From Echinicola shivajiensis (GTDB lineage Bacteria > Bacteroidota > Bacteroidia > Cytophagales > Cyclobacteriaceae): a DNA stretch of 64,000 nt. The notes beneath the pieces were generated by a model that was not told the DNA's origin, did not search any database, and saw nothing but the letters and a program-made list of their open reading frames with translations. Position 1 is the first letter of the stretch; each line of letters opens with the position of its first letter. Below are positions 25,672 through 33,580 of this stretch, one piece after another. The stretch is taken from the NCBI RefSeq assembly GCF_018642165.1, contig NZ_JAHHZM010000002.1, forward strand, positions 496,001 to 560,000, read 5' to 3'. The position numbers and the translations under genes are program-made.

Positions 25672-26883
25672 TTATTCGTATACCTCCAATGGAATATGTA
25701 CATTAAAAGAGCTTCCATCGGTTCTAGTGTTTACATTGGTAATGGCTCCAGCACTATAAAGAACCTTTGGATTTCCATTTTCATCAATCAATAGTTGTGG
25801 CCGCTCAAGTCTGTCCATATGTAGGGTGTCTCCATTATTCAAAATTACTTCTTTCTTCATAAAGAAAGAATTCTTTGGTTTGGTCCACTTAACTCCATCC
25901 AGGGACTCCAGAAGTGCTAAGCCGGGCTTTCCAGAAGTGATTTTTCCAGTAAAGTCTTTCAATACTACATAGAATTTTTCATGCTCTTTATGATACCAAA
26001 CGTAAGGATCTTCTCCACTTGCAAGCGTGCCATCTTCATTATAAATATCAAACACAAAGCTGTCGATAGCCTTAAAAGGACCTGTGGGAGAATCTCCTAT
26101 GGCTACACCATGAACCCCTCTCCAGCCAGGGTTATAAAAATTGCCTTTGAAAAATAAGAGGTATTTTCCATCTGAAGGTCTTTGTACAACCGATGGATTC
26201 ACTACAATTATATTGTCAGGTTTAGGTGATGTGCCCTCAGGTGAAGGGTTAACAATATTGTCGGGTTTTACTCTTGTTCTTGGCGTTAAAATTGGCTCTT
26301 TAGGTCTTTTGAAATCACCCCTTAAAAGGTCTTCAAAGCTATCAAACTCAATCACTCCAATACATTGGTTTTGTTGAACCCTATTTCTCCAATCTACATT
26401 TTCGCCTTTGGAGCCTTTAGGTTGAATACCAGGATCCTTTGAACCTATATAATATAAATAATACTTTCCATTGAACTTTTGAATATGTGGATTGTGGACC
26501 ATCTGCGCATCCCAAGCAGTGGAATCGCCATCCAAGGACCTGCCAGTAAGAACAATTCCTTTGAACTTGAAGTTACGGTCAGGGTAATCAGAAACAGCAT
26601 AAGCGATTTTTGAGTGTAAGACCCAAGACTGGGAAAAGGGAGGGATGCTGTCCCCACTTTCCCAAGTGGCATAAAGCATATGGTATTTTTCATCATCGCC
26701 CTTAACCACACTTCCGCCCCAAACAAAGCGGTTGGGATCATTTAATACTGAGGGACCTTTTAATATATTGCCTTCGATTTTTGCATCAATAGGGGAAGGG
26801 CTTACTTGAAGCTCATGAGTGGCTTTTTTATTGCAGGAAAGGAATGTGCAAGCTAGGCCTAAGGCCAGAATAAATTTTTTCAT
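25672..26883 (-). CDS. Beta-propeller glycoside-hydrolase-like lipoprotein (GH43/GH117-like)
   Basis: A 403-residue lipoprotein starting at ATG 26883 (MKKFILALGLACTFLSC, lipobox Cys). The frame is open about 110 codons further upstream, but that part has no signal peptide, precedes this clear one and overlaps the YdeI-like gene, so I reject it. The body has repeated propeller-type motifs: GGSVVKGDDEKYHMLYATWE, AWDAQMVHNPHIQKFNGKYYLYY, VVNPSVVQRPSDGKYLLFFKG and GEDPYVWYHKEHEKFYVVL. This fits the five-bladed fold of clan GH-F/J-like enzymes common in Bacteroidota. The catalytic acids cannot be assigned by eye. The likely role is cleavage of a plant or algal oligosaccharide. Confidence 0.8.
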   Translation of the reverse strand: MKKFILALGLACTFLSCNKKATHELQVSPSPIDAKIEGNILKGPSVLNDPNRFVWGGSVVKGDDEKYHMLYATWESGDSIPPFSQSWVLHSKIAYAVSDYPDRNFKFKGIVLTGRSLDGDSTAWDAQMVHNPHIQKFNGKYYLYYIGSKDPGIQPKGSKGENVDWRNRVQQNQCIGVIEFDSFEDLLRGDFKRPKEPILTPRTRVKPDNIVNPSPEGTSPKPDNIIVVNPSVVQRPSDGKYLLFFKGNFYNPGWRGVHGVAIGDSPTGPFKAIDSFVFDIYNEDGTLASGEDPYVWYHKEHEKFYVVLKDFTGKITSGKPGLALLESLDGVKWTKPKNSFFMKKEVILNNGDTLHMDRLERPQLLIDENGNPKVLYSAGAITNVNTRTDGSSFNVHIPLEVYE

Positions 26884-26974
26884 TTTTATGAAACAGGGCT
26901 TAGAATTTAGATTTTGGTGTGATTTACAAACAGCTAAAATAGAAAAAATATGAGACTTGTTATGTCCTGTGTTT

Positions 26975-27598
26975 TTATCGGTCATTGAATCCCTTTCCTT
27001 CAAAGATTTTGGACATGCATTTTTCAATTCTGGCCAATCTGGTTTTTGATTGCTTGGCTTGGGAGAAATGCAATAAGTAACCTTTTTGTCTTCCAGGGGT
27101 GAGGGCCCGAAAGGCAGCTTTGAAATCAGTATTGGTTTCCAGCATCTCTTGTAGCTCTTCTGGTACATGATATTCAGCGGTTGTTTTCTTGGGTACTTCC
27201 AATCCTTCATTTTCCACCTCTATGGCCTCAAATATATAAGCTTTTAACCTCGGCTCATTGTCCAATATTTTATTTATGTCTGTAAATTTTATCAGCCTTC
27301 CAGCTTGTGAGTTTTCTCCCGGTTTTTCCAGTAATTGGGCTCGGTCTTGCAATAATGCTCCCTTAAAAAAATTTAGGGCTGCATAATCCTTGAAGGCGCT
27401 GATAATCAATATATTTTTTTTTCTATATGTATAACATGGAACCGACCACTTCAATTCTTCTGTTAATTCACAATCTAAAACTATTCTTCTAAGCTGTAAC
27501 AATTCCTTGGTCCACTTATGGACCTTACAATCCGGAGTTCCTCCCAAAGCACATCTTCCGCAACCCTCACTTAAATAATTGTCAATTTTATTATTCAC
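26975..27598 (-). CDS. YdeI/OmdA-like protein, paralogue 1
   Basis: A 207-residue cytoplasmic protein. The middle (ELLQLRRIVLDCELTEELKW...PCYTYRKKNILIISAFKDYAALNFFKGALL) matches the DUF1801-type fold. The C-terminal YHVPEELQEML...ALTPGRQKGYLLHFSQAKQSKTRLARIEK is the YdeI/OmpD-associated motif linked to bacteriocin tolerance. The N-terminus has an extra Cys-rich stretch (GCGRCALGGTPDCKVH) that the neighbour lacks and that could bind metal. It is a tandem duplicate of 27610-28191, 11 bp downstream of it. Confidence 0.85.
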   Translation of the reverse strand: MNNKIDNYLSEGCGRCALGGTPDCKVHKWTKELLQLRRIVLDCELTEELKWSVPCYTYRKKNILIISAFKDYAALNFFKGALLQDRAQLLEKPGENSQAGRLIKFTDINKILDNEPRLKAYIFEAIEVENEGLEVPKKTTAEYHVPEELQEMLETNTDFKAAFRALTPGRQKGYLLHFSQAKQSKTRLARIEKCMSKIFEGKGFNDR

Positions 27599-27609
27599 GA
27601 TTTACTATT

Positions 27610-28191
27610 TTAACGATCATTATATCCTTTGCCCTCTAAAATTTTGGGCATATATTTCTCAATCCTTGCAATTCTGGTTTTAGCCTGTTTAGCTTGGGAG
27701 AAATATAGTAGGTAGCCCCTTTGTCTTCCCGGCGTCAAGGCCTGAAAAGCAGCTCTGAAATCAGGGCTTTCTTCTAGTTTCTTTTGTAATTCCTCGGGAA
27801 CTTCGTATTCGTCAGTCTTTTTCAATTCAACATTTATTCCAGCTTTTTCCACTTCAATAGCTTCATAAATATAAGCTTTGATGGAGGGGGCCAGTTTGAT
27901 GATTTCTTCGCTTGAGGTAAAACGAAGTTGTCTGGCAGCTTGAACATTATCTGTTTGCCGAATGAGGAGGTTTTCTTCATTCTTTAATAGTGCACCTTTA
28001 TGGAACAGGAGTGCACAGTATTCTTTGAATCCGTGGATAAGTAGGATGTTTTTATTTTTATAGGTATAGCAGGGTTTGCCCCATTTGAGCTCCTCAGTTA
28101 ATCCACAGTCCAAGACTATCCTTCTTAACTGATTGAATTCATCTTTCCATCTTGTATCATTATCAAAAAAGAAATTAACTTTAGGGTTCAT
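27610..28191 (-). CDS. YdeI/OmdA-like protein, paralogue 2
   Basis: A 193-residue protein aligned along almost its full length with its neighbour (shared LRRIVLDC-LTEELKW, PCYTY, KGALL, KAYI-EAIEVE, ALTPGRQ-GYLL-FSQAKQ-KTR-ARIEK). It lacks the Cys-rich N-terminus. It starts first in transcription order and likely shares a transcript with paralogue 1. Homologues have been linked to bacteriocin and antimicrobial peptide tolerance, but the biochemical function is not known. Confidence 0.85.
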   Translation of the reverse strand: MNPKVNFFFDNDTRWKDEFNQLRRIVLDCGLTEELKWGKPCYTYKNKNILLIHGFKEYCALLFHKGALLKNEENLLIRQTDNVQAARQLRFTSSEEIIKLAPSIKAYIYEAIEVEKAGINVELKKTDEYEVPEELQKKLEESPDFRAAFQALTPGRQRGYLLYFSQAKQAKTRIARIEKYMPKILEGKGYNDR

Positions 28192-28262
28192 GGTAGTGAT
28201 AAGTTTATCGTTTACTTCATTAACAATAAATGTAAAGAAATTATAATTAATGGGCAGATCTT

Positions 28263-28433
28263 TTATTTTTTGAGCAGGACAAGCCTCTTAGAAAATGAAT
28301 GGAAGCCTCCAATAAGTATGGCTATCCGAGCACTATTTCCTATCTGCTCTACAGATACCTCTAAAATGGAGAATACATTTAAAACCTTATTTTGCTTTTG
28401 ATTTTTTTCAGTTTCTGGAAATTCTGGTCTTGT
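28263..28433 (-). other. Unassigned open frame, possible gene remnant
   Basis: 56 codons open between two stops with no ATG. The second half reads as natural-looking protein (SILEVSVEQIGNSARIAILI, then GGFHSFSKRLVLLKK). It sits in a 667-bp gap (28192-28858) that otherwise holds a dispersed repeat and a decayed amidohydrolase. It may be the 3' tail of a lost gene. No family is recognised. Confidence 0.25.
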
Positions 28434-28518
28434 CTACTCATGGAAAAAGCAGTAAAAAATAATTCAAACAGTGATAAAACAACAGCTTTATTTAATGGCC
28501 CTACTTTTAATATGATCC

Positions 28519-28653
28519 GTTTTCACGCAAGTAGCTTTATTTCTCACAGATTCCACAGATCTACCTGGCGGAAGACAGGTTTAATTAATTATTTCTGTGA
28601 AATATGAGTCATTTTGGAGAGTAATACTTAGTGGTGGAATAGCGGATATACAG
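28519..28653. repeat. Dispersed intergenic repeat, copy B
   Basis: About 135 bp matching 6675-6824: shared GTAGCTTTATTTCTCAC, GGCGGAAGACAGG, TTTAATTAATTATTTCTGTG, GGTAATACTTA-like and GCGGATATACAG. It begins next to the decayed amidohydrolase tail. See copy A. Confidence 0.8.
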
Positions 28654-28671
28654 GTTTTTTAATATAGTTAT

Positions 28672-28830
28672 GCTTGCGGGTAAACAGGGACACCTTCTAT
28701 AGTAGCTTCAACTACGGTAATGGAATTTATTTCCAATGGAAAAATTTCAAGTGGGTTTTGTCCAATATTACAAAATTAGCCAGTTTACCATTGGGTAATG
28801 GTGGTGCCTTTTGTTTTCTCTTTAGAATAT
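28672..28830 (-). pseudogene. Decayed amidohydrolase (YtcJ-like) C-terminus
   Basis: Reading the minus strand in more than one frame recovers the C-terminal signature of metal-dependent amidohydrolases: KEKTKGTT, then NGKLANFVILDK, then NPLEIFPLEINSITVVEATI and EGVPVY. Intact relatives read KGTI..GKLADFVILD.NPL..DP..I....VVETI.EGKTVY. The pieces are in different frames, with at least two frameshifts; one is a missing A in GACAAAACCCA. No upstream part of the gene remains, so this is a remnant of a deleted gene. Confidence 0.75.
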
Positions 28831-28858
28831 TACTTTGCTTCCTTAAAACTTGGAACCT

Positions 28859-29656
28859 TTATTGTTTTAAAGGAATAAATTGATGTTTTAAGGTGTCAGT
28901 TGAAACTTTCCATAATCTAAATCCCATGGGACGTTCGTCAAAATTCTTGCTAGTGGTTTCTCCACTGACCATTTGAATATTCTCATAATTATTAATGATC
29001 AATTTGTGGGTATGTCCTGAAAGGTATGCTTTAACATTATTCTTTTTAAAGGCTGCCAATATTTCATTACGCTTTCCTAATGGTAAATTATAGTAATGAT
29101 CTTCCTCTTCTGGGGATTCAGTAAATATGGGATAATGACCTATTACTATTTTAGGAAGATTTTCCTCCTTATTTTTTTTGAGGCTTTCATTGAACCATTG
29201 CTCATGTTTCTCAGATTCCTGCTCCACATAGACTTTCCACAATTGAGTATTGGTTACCAAAAAGGAAAAACCCTTGTGGCTAAAATCAAAATAATCTTCG
29301 CCAATAAATTTCCTATAGTAAGTCAGACTGGTGTCCGAAGGATTATTGCCAACATCATGATTTCCGGGAGCTACATAACAAGGGATTTCAAATCCCTTCA
29401 TGATGCCAAGAAAATCAGCATAAGTACTGTCTGTTGCATCGTTGACTAAGTCTCCGCAAATTACCGCAAAATCAACATTGAGATGATTGATTTGTTCAAC
29501 AGCCTGTTTGAAGGTTGCTATATCATGCTCATATCCACCCATGCCCAATTGGGTATCACATAGTTGGACAAATGAGAATTCTTGCTTTTGTTTAGTGCAG
29601 GACAGATTGATTAATAAAATGACTAAAAGAAATATCTTACTTAAAAATGAATTCAT
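28859..29656 (-). CDS. Metallophosphoesterase lipoprotein
   Basis: A 265-residue calcineurin-like phosphoesterase with a lipoprotein signal (LLINLSC, Cys20). The metal-binding motifs appear in order: FVQLCDTQLG (Asp plus Gln in place of the usual His), VICGDLVND, APGNHDVG, IGHYP and SGHTHKL. The DTQ variant is seen in the CpdA-like/CSTP1-like subgroup. It hydrolyses phosphate mono- or diesters at the periplasmic side. A role is not clear from the neighbours. The 3' end runs up to the amidohydrolase remnant. Confidence 0.9.
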   Translation of the reverse strand: MNSFLSKIFLLVILLINLSCTKQKQEFSFVQLCDTQLGMGGYEHDIATFKQAVEQINHLNVDFAVICGDLVNDATDSTYADFLGIMKGFEIPCYVAPGNHDVGNNPSDTSLTYYRKFIGEDYFDFSHKGFSFLVTNTQLWKVYVEQESEKHEQWFNESLKKNKEENLPKIVIGHYPIFTESPEEEDHYYNLPLGKRNEILAAFKKNNVKAYLSGHTHKLIINNYENIQMVSGETTSKNFDERPMGFRLWKVSTDTLKHQFIPLKQ

Positions 29657-29818
29657 ATTATGATCGAAAGTATTTGGATCCTAAAGATAAATAAAGCATT
29701 CTAATCCATTTAATACTTGTAAAAACTATTGGCCATTTAGGGAAATTCCAATGTCTCCTTAACTTAATAAAACCAGTGTGATTAAAGTTCTTTTAAATGG
29801 AATTGATTTTTGCTTGTG

Positions 29819-31027
29819 TCATTTACTGACATCTTGCACTCTTTGCAGAATTACCAATGCAGAAAGTCCGGTTAATAATCCTATGAAAAGAATGGAAGTA
29901 TCAATACCTAGACTGTCCGCTATCACACCTGTAACCAAAGCTCCACCTGCGTAACCAAGATCCCGCCAAAACCGAAAAGTCCCTAAGCTTTCAGCCCTTT
30001 GACTGGGGTGAGTATAATCTGAAATGGCATTGATAAAGGTTGGATAGACCAAAGCTGTGCCCAAACCTAAAACCAGACCAATGCTGGCAAAATGTAGGAA
30101 ACTGTCTGCCCATATCAAGGTAATGATGGCTACAGCCTGTAAAAGCATGCCGTAAAATAGCAACATTTTCTTGGAATATATATCTGATAGCCTGCCTGTA
30201 AACAATTGGCTTAAGCCCCAAACAGTAGGATAAACAGCGGTAAGAATGCCAATATCCGTAGGATTGAAAGTTTTATTCAGCAATATCAGCGGCAATAATC
30301 CCCATATCATACCGTCGTTTAGGTTGTTCACCAAGCCAGCTTGTGTGATGCCACTTAAGGATTTGTGGGTAAAAGAGGTGTTGAGAAATACTTTTTTGAG
30401 AAACGGAATATTGCTTTTGGTGCCCTCATTGGAAACATGGTGCCTGGTATCTTTGATGAAAAACAAAGATAAAAGAAGACCCAAGATGGAAAATGCAATT
30501 CCCAAATAAAAGGGATAGGGTCTTACACCATAGCTATTGGCAATCAGTCCAGTTAAAAAGGCAACCAAACCTACTGCAGCATAACCTGAAAATTCATTAA
30601 TTCCCACCGCAAGCCCTCTTTTTTTGCTACCAACCAAATCAATTTTCATTACTACTGCCATACTCCAAGCTAGACCTTGATTGATGCCAAGAAGGAGATT
30701 GGCAAAGATGATCCAGTTCCAATTTTGCGCATAGATTAATATAAAGGGAACAGGGAGGGCAAATAACCAGCCGATGACCAATAAGTTTTTTCGGCCTATA
30801 AGGTTGGCCCATCTTCCTGTAAAATAATTACAGATGGCCTTGGTAAGCCCAAAGGCAATGATAAAGGAAAAGAGGGCGGTATTGGTAGAAATGCTGAATT
30901 CCTGCTCGGCAAGTTGGGGTAGGATGGATCGCTCAAGTCCAATCATGCCTCCTACAAAGGCATTGATGATCACCAATAATGTAAATTGCTTCCAATTCTC
31001 CTTTAAACCTAATTGTATATGGTCCAT
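29819..31027 (-). CDS. Major facilitator superfamily transporter
   Basis: A 402-residue inner-membrane transporter with 12 hydrophobic segments. The MFS loop 2-3 motif reads GRWANLIGRKNLLVIGW and the loop 8-9 equivalent GRLSDIYSKKMLLFYGM. The start at ATG 31027 is chosen because AAAGGA precedes it; the frame is open to 31069 but that runs into a perfect inverted repeat. The protein likely exports a drug or metabolite; the substrate is unknown. A 12-bp inverted repeat lies just upstream and could be an operator. Confidence 0.88.
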   Translation of the reverse strand: MDHIQLGLKENWKQFTLLVIINAFVGGMIGLERSILPQLAEQEFSISTNTALFSFIIAFGLTKAICNYFTGRWANLIGRKNLLVIGWLFALPVPFILIYAQNWNWIIFANLLLGINQGLAWSMAVVMKIDLVGSKKRGLAVGINEFSGYAAVGLVAFLTGLIANSYGVRPYPFYLGIAFSILGLLLSLFFIKDTRHHVSNEGTKSNIPFLKKVFLNTSFTHKSLSGITQAGLVNNLNDGMIWGLLPLILLNKTFNPTDIGILTAVYPTVWGLSQLFTGRLSDIYSKKMLLFYGMLLQAVAIITLIWADSFLHFASIGLVLGLGTALVYPTFINAISDYTHPSQRAESLGTFRFWRDLGYAGGALVTGVIADSLGIDTSILFIGLLTGLSALVILQRVQDVSK

Positions 31028-31044
31028 TCCTTTTTCCTTTACCC

Positions 31045-31072
31045 TGAGTGCTTGACTAGTGTCAAGCACTCA
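31045..31072. promoter_or_regulatory. Perfect 12-bp inverted repeat before the MFS gene
   Basis: TGAGTGCTTGAC, 4-nt spacer TAGT, GTCAAGCACTCA. It lies 18 bp before the MFS start codon and has no T-run, so an operator or 5' leader hairpin is more likely than a terminator. Confidence 0.6.
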
Positions 31073-31106
31073 CAATACTTTTAGATATTGCTTTCTTGTG
31101 AAATAC

Positions 31107-31661
31107 TTAAATTAAGGGCTTTTGAATTAAATATTTCTCTATTACATAAATGATTTCCAATGGATCTAGCGCTGTATTTCTTATTGATCCATGAGTTTTT
31201 AATGGAGATGATTTTAAAAATACCAGATCGGTAAATTTGCAAAATGCTAATAATTTATCAATCGATTTTTGGTTGATGTCTCTTGATGTGAGAAAATGAA
31301 ATTGTTTGTCCATTTTATATTTTATTGCCCCTCTTAATAGGGATTCAAAAGGAAAGATACGGTTCACTTTAATAATATCATCCATTCCTGAATTCACCTT
31401 AAAATTGGTAAAGGAATAATTTCTCGCATTTCTAATTAAAAGCCCTTTTGAAGATGGTGAAGTTTGATGTTTATGAAAGTTAAATTTATAGGTTCTGACC
31501 TGATGTTTAACCTCAAAATAAACATCATAGCCATAACTGGAAACATTTCCTGAATATGGGATATTATTTTTATTCAATACTGAGATTAATTGATCACAGT
31601 AATTTTTGTTGGCTTTATAATAGGGCGATTCACTTGGGCTTAATCTTAGCATTAAAATCAA
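31107..31661 (-). CDS. Orphan hypothetical protein
   Basis: A 184-residue basic cytoplasmic protein rich in Lys, Asn, Ser and Tyr, without signal peptide or membrane segment. It begins MILMLRLSPSESPYYKANKN; Met4 is an alternative start. I recognise no family. The alternating VYFEVKHQVRTYKFNFHK and KQFHFLTSRDI stretches suggest an alpha/beta fold. Its A/T-rich codon use looks poorer in G+C than neighbouring genes, which could mean acquisition by transfer. It is on the same strand as the MFS gene. Confidence 0.65.
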   Translation of the reverse strand: MILMLRLSPSESPYYKANKNYCDQLISVLNKNNIPYSGNVSSYGYDVYFEVKHQVRTYKFNFHKHQTSPSSKGLLIRNARNYSFTNFKVNSGMDDIIKVNRIFPFESLLRGAIKYKMDKQFHFLTSRDINQKSIDKLLAFCKFTDLVFLKSSPLKTHGSIRNTALDPLEIIYVIEKYLIQKPLI

Positions 31662-31714
31662 TTTGATTCAAAGTAATATTCAATCGTAAAGGTTTTTACA
31701 CCCTGAAATGGAAA

Positions 31715-33364
31715 TTATTTCGAAATTACATTCACCTTATTAAACATAAAGGGATTATCACTCAGCCTTAATTCCTTGCCACTGGAAGTGCTTACATTTT
31801 TAAGCATGACTTTTTTGGTGATGATATAGGGATATTTCTCCTGATAGCTTTCATCGGTCATTTTGGGATTGATATTGGAGAAAATGGCAGGTCCTTGGTA
31901 TTCATCTGTATGATTTGTGTCCTCAATTCGGAGATCTTCTATGATGATTTTTTCTGGCATATAACAGGTGTAACCGAAATCATGTTGCCCTGAATAAGAG
32001 CCATTGATCAGGTTGGCACTACTCGGTTTGCCATCAGAAGGAACAAAAGTACAATCCCTGATAATGAATTCCCCTTGCCAGGTACTGCCATAGTCAGAGC
32101 GCAGGTTGATCAGGCTCCTTCCACGTACAGTAGTGTTTTCGACCAAAAGGGTACCACTACCAATGGCATTGATTCCCATGTGTCCCAGGGTGGAGTTGCG
32201 GATGGTGGCATTGGCCACTCCCATATGCGCATCAAAGCGGGAGAAGGTACAGTTGTCATAAAGTAGGTTTTTACTGTAGTTAGAGCCCATAATTCCCCAA
32301 AAGGTGCGGTCATTGATATCATTGGTCTGTCGGCAATTCTCAAAGCTAATATTAAGGGCCCGGTTGACGCTGATGTCATAGGTGCCCATGGAAACGGGCT
32401 TGCCTGCATTGCCTATGGTTTGGTAGGTTTTGTGGCCAGTCAGGAGGGTGTTTTTAACTTTTACATTGGCGCAATCCCGGATATTGATGAAACCGCCATA
32501 AGGAGCACCATGGTCTCCTTCGCCCTGAATGTGGTGTTCCAGTCCCTCCACAAGAACATTGGACCTTCGGATTGCAATATTACGACTGTAATAGGTGTAC
32601 TTCGATTCTGCTTGATTGGCAATGGTGGTAAAGCGACCTCCAGTGATAGTTAGGGGCTTTTGGTCCATAGGCAACACCCTGATATCCGTGATATGCTCAA
32701 AGTCCCAGATGATGGGAGCATCCATATCTACATTTCCCTTTTCATCAACTACAAAAATATCCGTCTGCGCATGTCCATTGTTTTGGTTTAGCCCATAGCG
32801 GATATAATGCTTGACATTGGAATTAGTAACTGTAATCAGAGATGGCTGGGTAAGGCTAAGATCTATCTTCTCCTGATTTCTTTTTAGTGAAGTGATTCCT
32901 TCAAGTTGGTAGGCTTGAAGACTGGAACTGACCATGAAAATGGAGGCATTCCGGTTTTGCACTTCGGTATCGTCAATGATAAAGGTCGCCGTACCGAAAT
33001 CGGTATCTGTCTGAATGATGGCTGTACGCTCCTTTCCTCCAATATAGTAGGTAGCCTCATTATCCGTTTTTACCTTCAGGCCATGCAGGTTGGCAAAAGC
33101 ATGGGCAGCTGCAATAGCATCCATATCATCGGTTTTTCCATTGCCCTTGGCTCCAAAATTCCCATAGCTTAACCATCCTTGGGCTTTGAATTTCTGGAAA
33201 TCCTTTAGGGAAACATTTACCTGTAATTCTCCCTTTTCATTAGTGCTCACTTTTGTCTTTTTCTTCAATGAGCTAATCAAAACTTGGTCTTTTAGAGCTT
33301 GATCTTGCCCTTGGACAAGCATAACATTGCTCATTAGACAGAACAAAATAAGGATATATTTCAT
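31715..33364 (-). CDS. Right-handed beta-helix protein (pectate-lyase superfamily)
   Basis: A 549-residue secreted protein with a signal peptide (MKYILILFCLMSNVMLVQGQ). The start is ATG 33364; an eight-codon TTG extension is possible but unlikely. The early motif YGNFGAKGNGKTDDMDAIAAA is the Pectate_lyase_3 signature. The rest is a long series of short beta-rich turns with Asn ladders (RDCANVKVKNTLLTG, NISFENCRQTNDIND, NATIRNSTLGHMG). This is typical of lyases, epimerases or glycoside hydrolases acting on polysaccharides, though the catalytic type cannot be told. Confidence 0.85.
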   Translation of the reverse strand: MKYILILFCLMSNVMLVQGQDQALKDQVLISSLKKKTKVSTNEKGELQVNVSLKDFQKFKAQGWLSYGNFGAKGNGKTDDMDAIAAAHAFANLHGLKVKTDNEATYYIGGKERTAIIQTDTDFGTATFIIDDTEVQNRNASIFMVSSSLQAYQLEGITSLKRNQEKIDLSLTQPSLITVTNSNVKHYIRYGLNQNNGHAQTDIFVVDEKGNVDMDAPIIWDFEHITDIRVLPMDQKPLTITGGRFTTIANQAESKYTYYSRNIAIRRSNVLVEGLEHHIQGEGDHGAPYGGFINIRDCANVKVKNTLLTGHKTYQTIGNAGKPVSMGTYDISVNRALNISFENCRQTNDINDRTFWGIMGSNYSKNLLYDNCTFSRFDAHMGVANATIRNSTLGHMGINAIGSGTLLVENTTVRGRSLINLRSDYGSTWQGEFIIRDCTFVPSDGKPSSANLINGSYSGQHDFGYTCYMPEKIIIEDLRIEDTNHTDEYQGPAIFSNINPKMTDESYQEKYPYIITKKVMLKNVSTSSGKELRLSDNPFMFNKVNVISK

Positions 33365-33580
33365 TATGGGTTTATTTAATTGGAACAATTACAGAAAGAT
33401 TCAATTAAATCCTAGGAAAATTGGTTTATACTGAAAATGGATCACAAACTGGTGATTTTTATTCTTTTGCCAAAAAATTAAATGAATTATATGATAAATG
33501 GTGGTAATTGGTGCCCTTTCGAATTGATCATTCCTATTATTGCGATTAAGCTTAATCAAGCCACTAATATGTTTTGCTAA

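Noticed and set aside
26884-27210. An N-terminal extension of about 110 codons to the glycosidase-like lipoprotein
   Set aside because: The internal ATG at 26883 begins a clear lipoprotein signal, and the extension overlaps the YdeI-like gene and has no protein-like features.
28441-28608. A short plus-strand frame running through repeat copy B
   Set aside because: It reads through the dispersed repeat and has no start signal or recognisable sequence; a chance frame.
31715-33364. A second gene antisense to the beta-helix protein (32075-33172)
   Set aside because: The frames are short, overlapping and antisense to a gene with a clear family signature.
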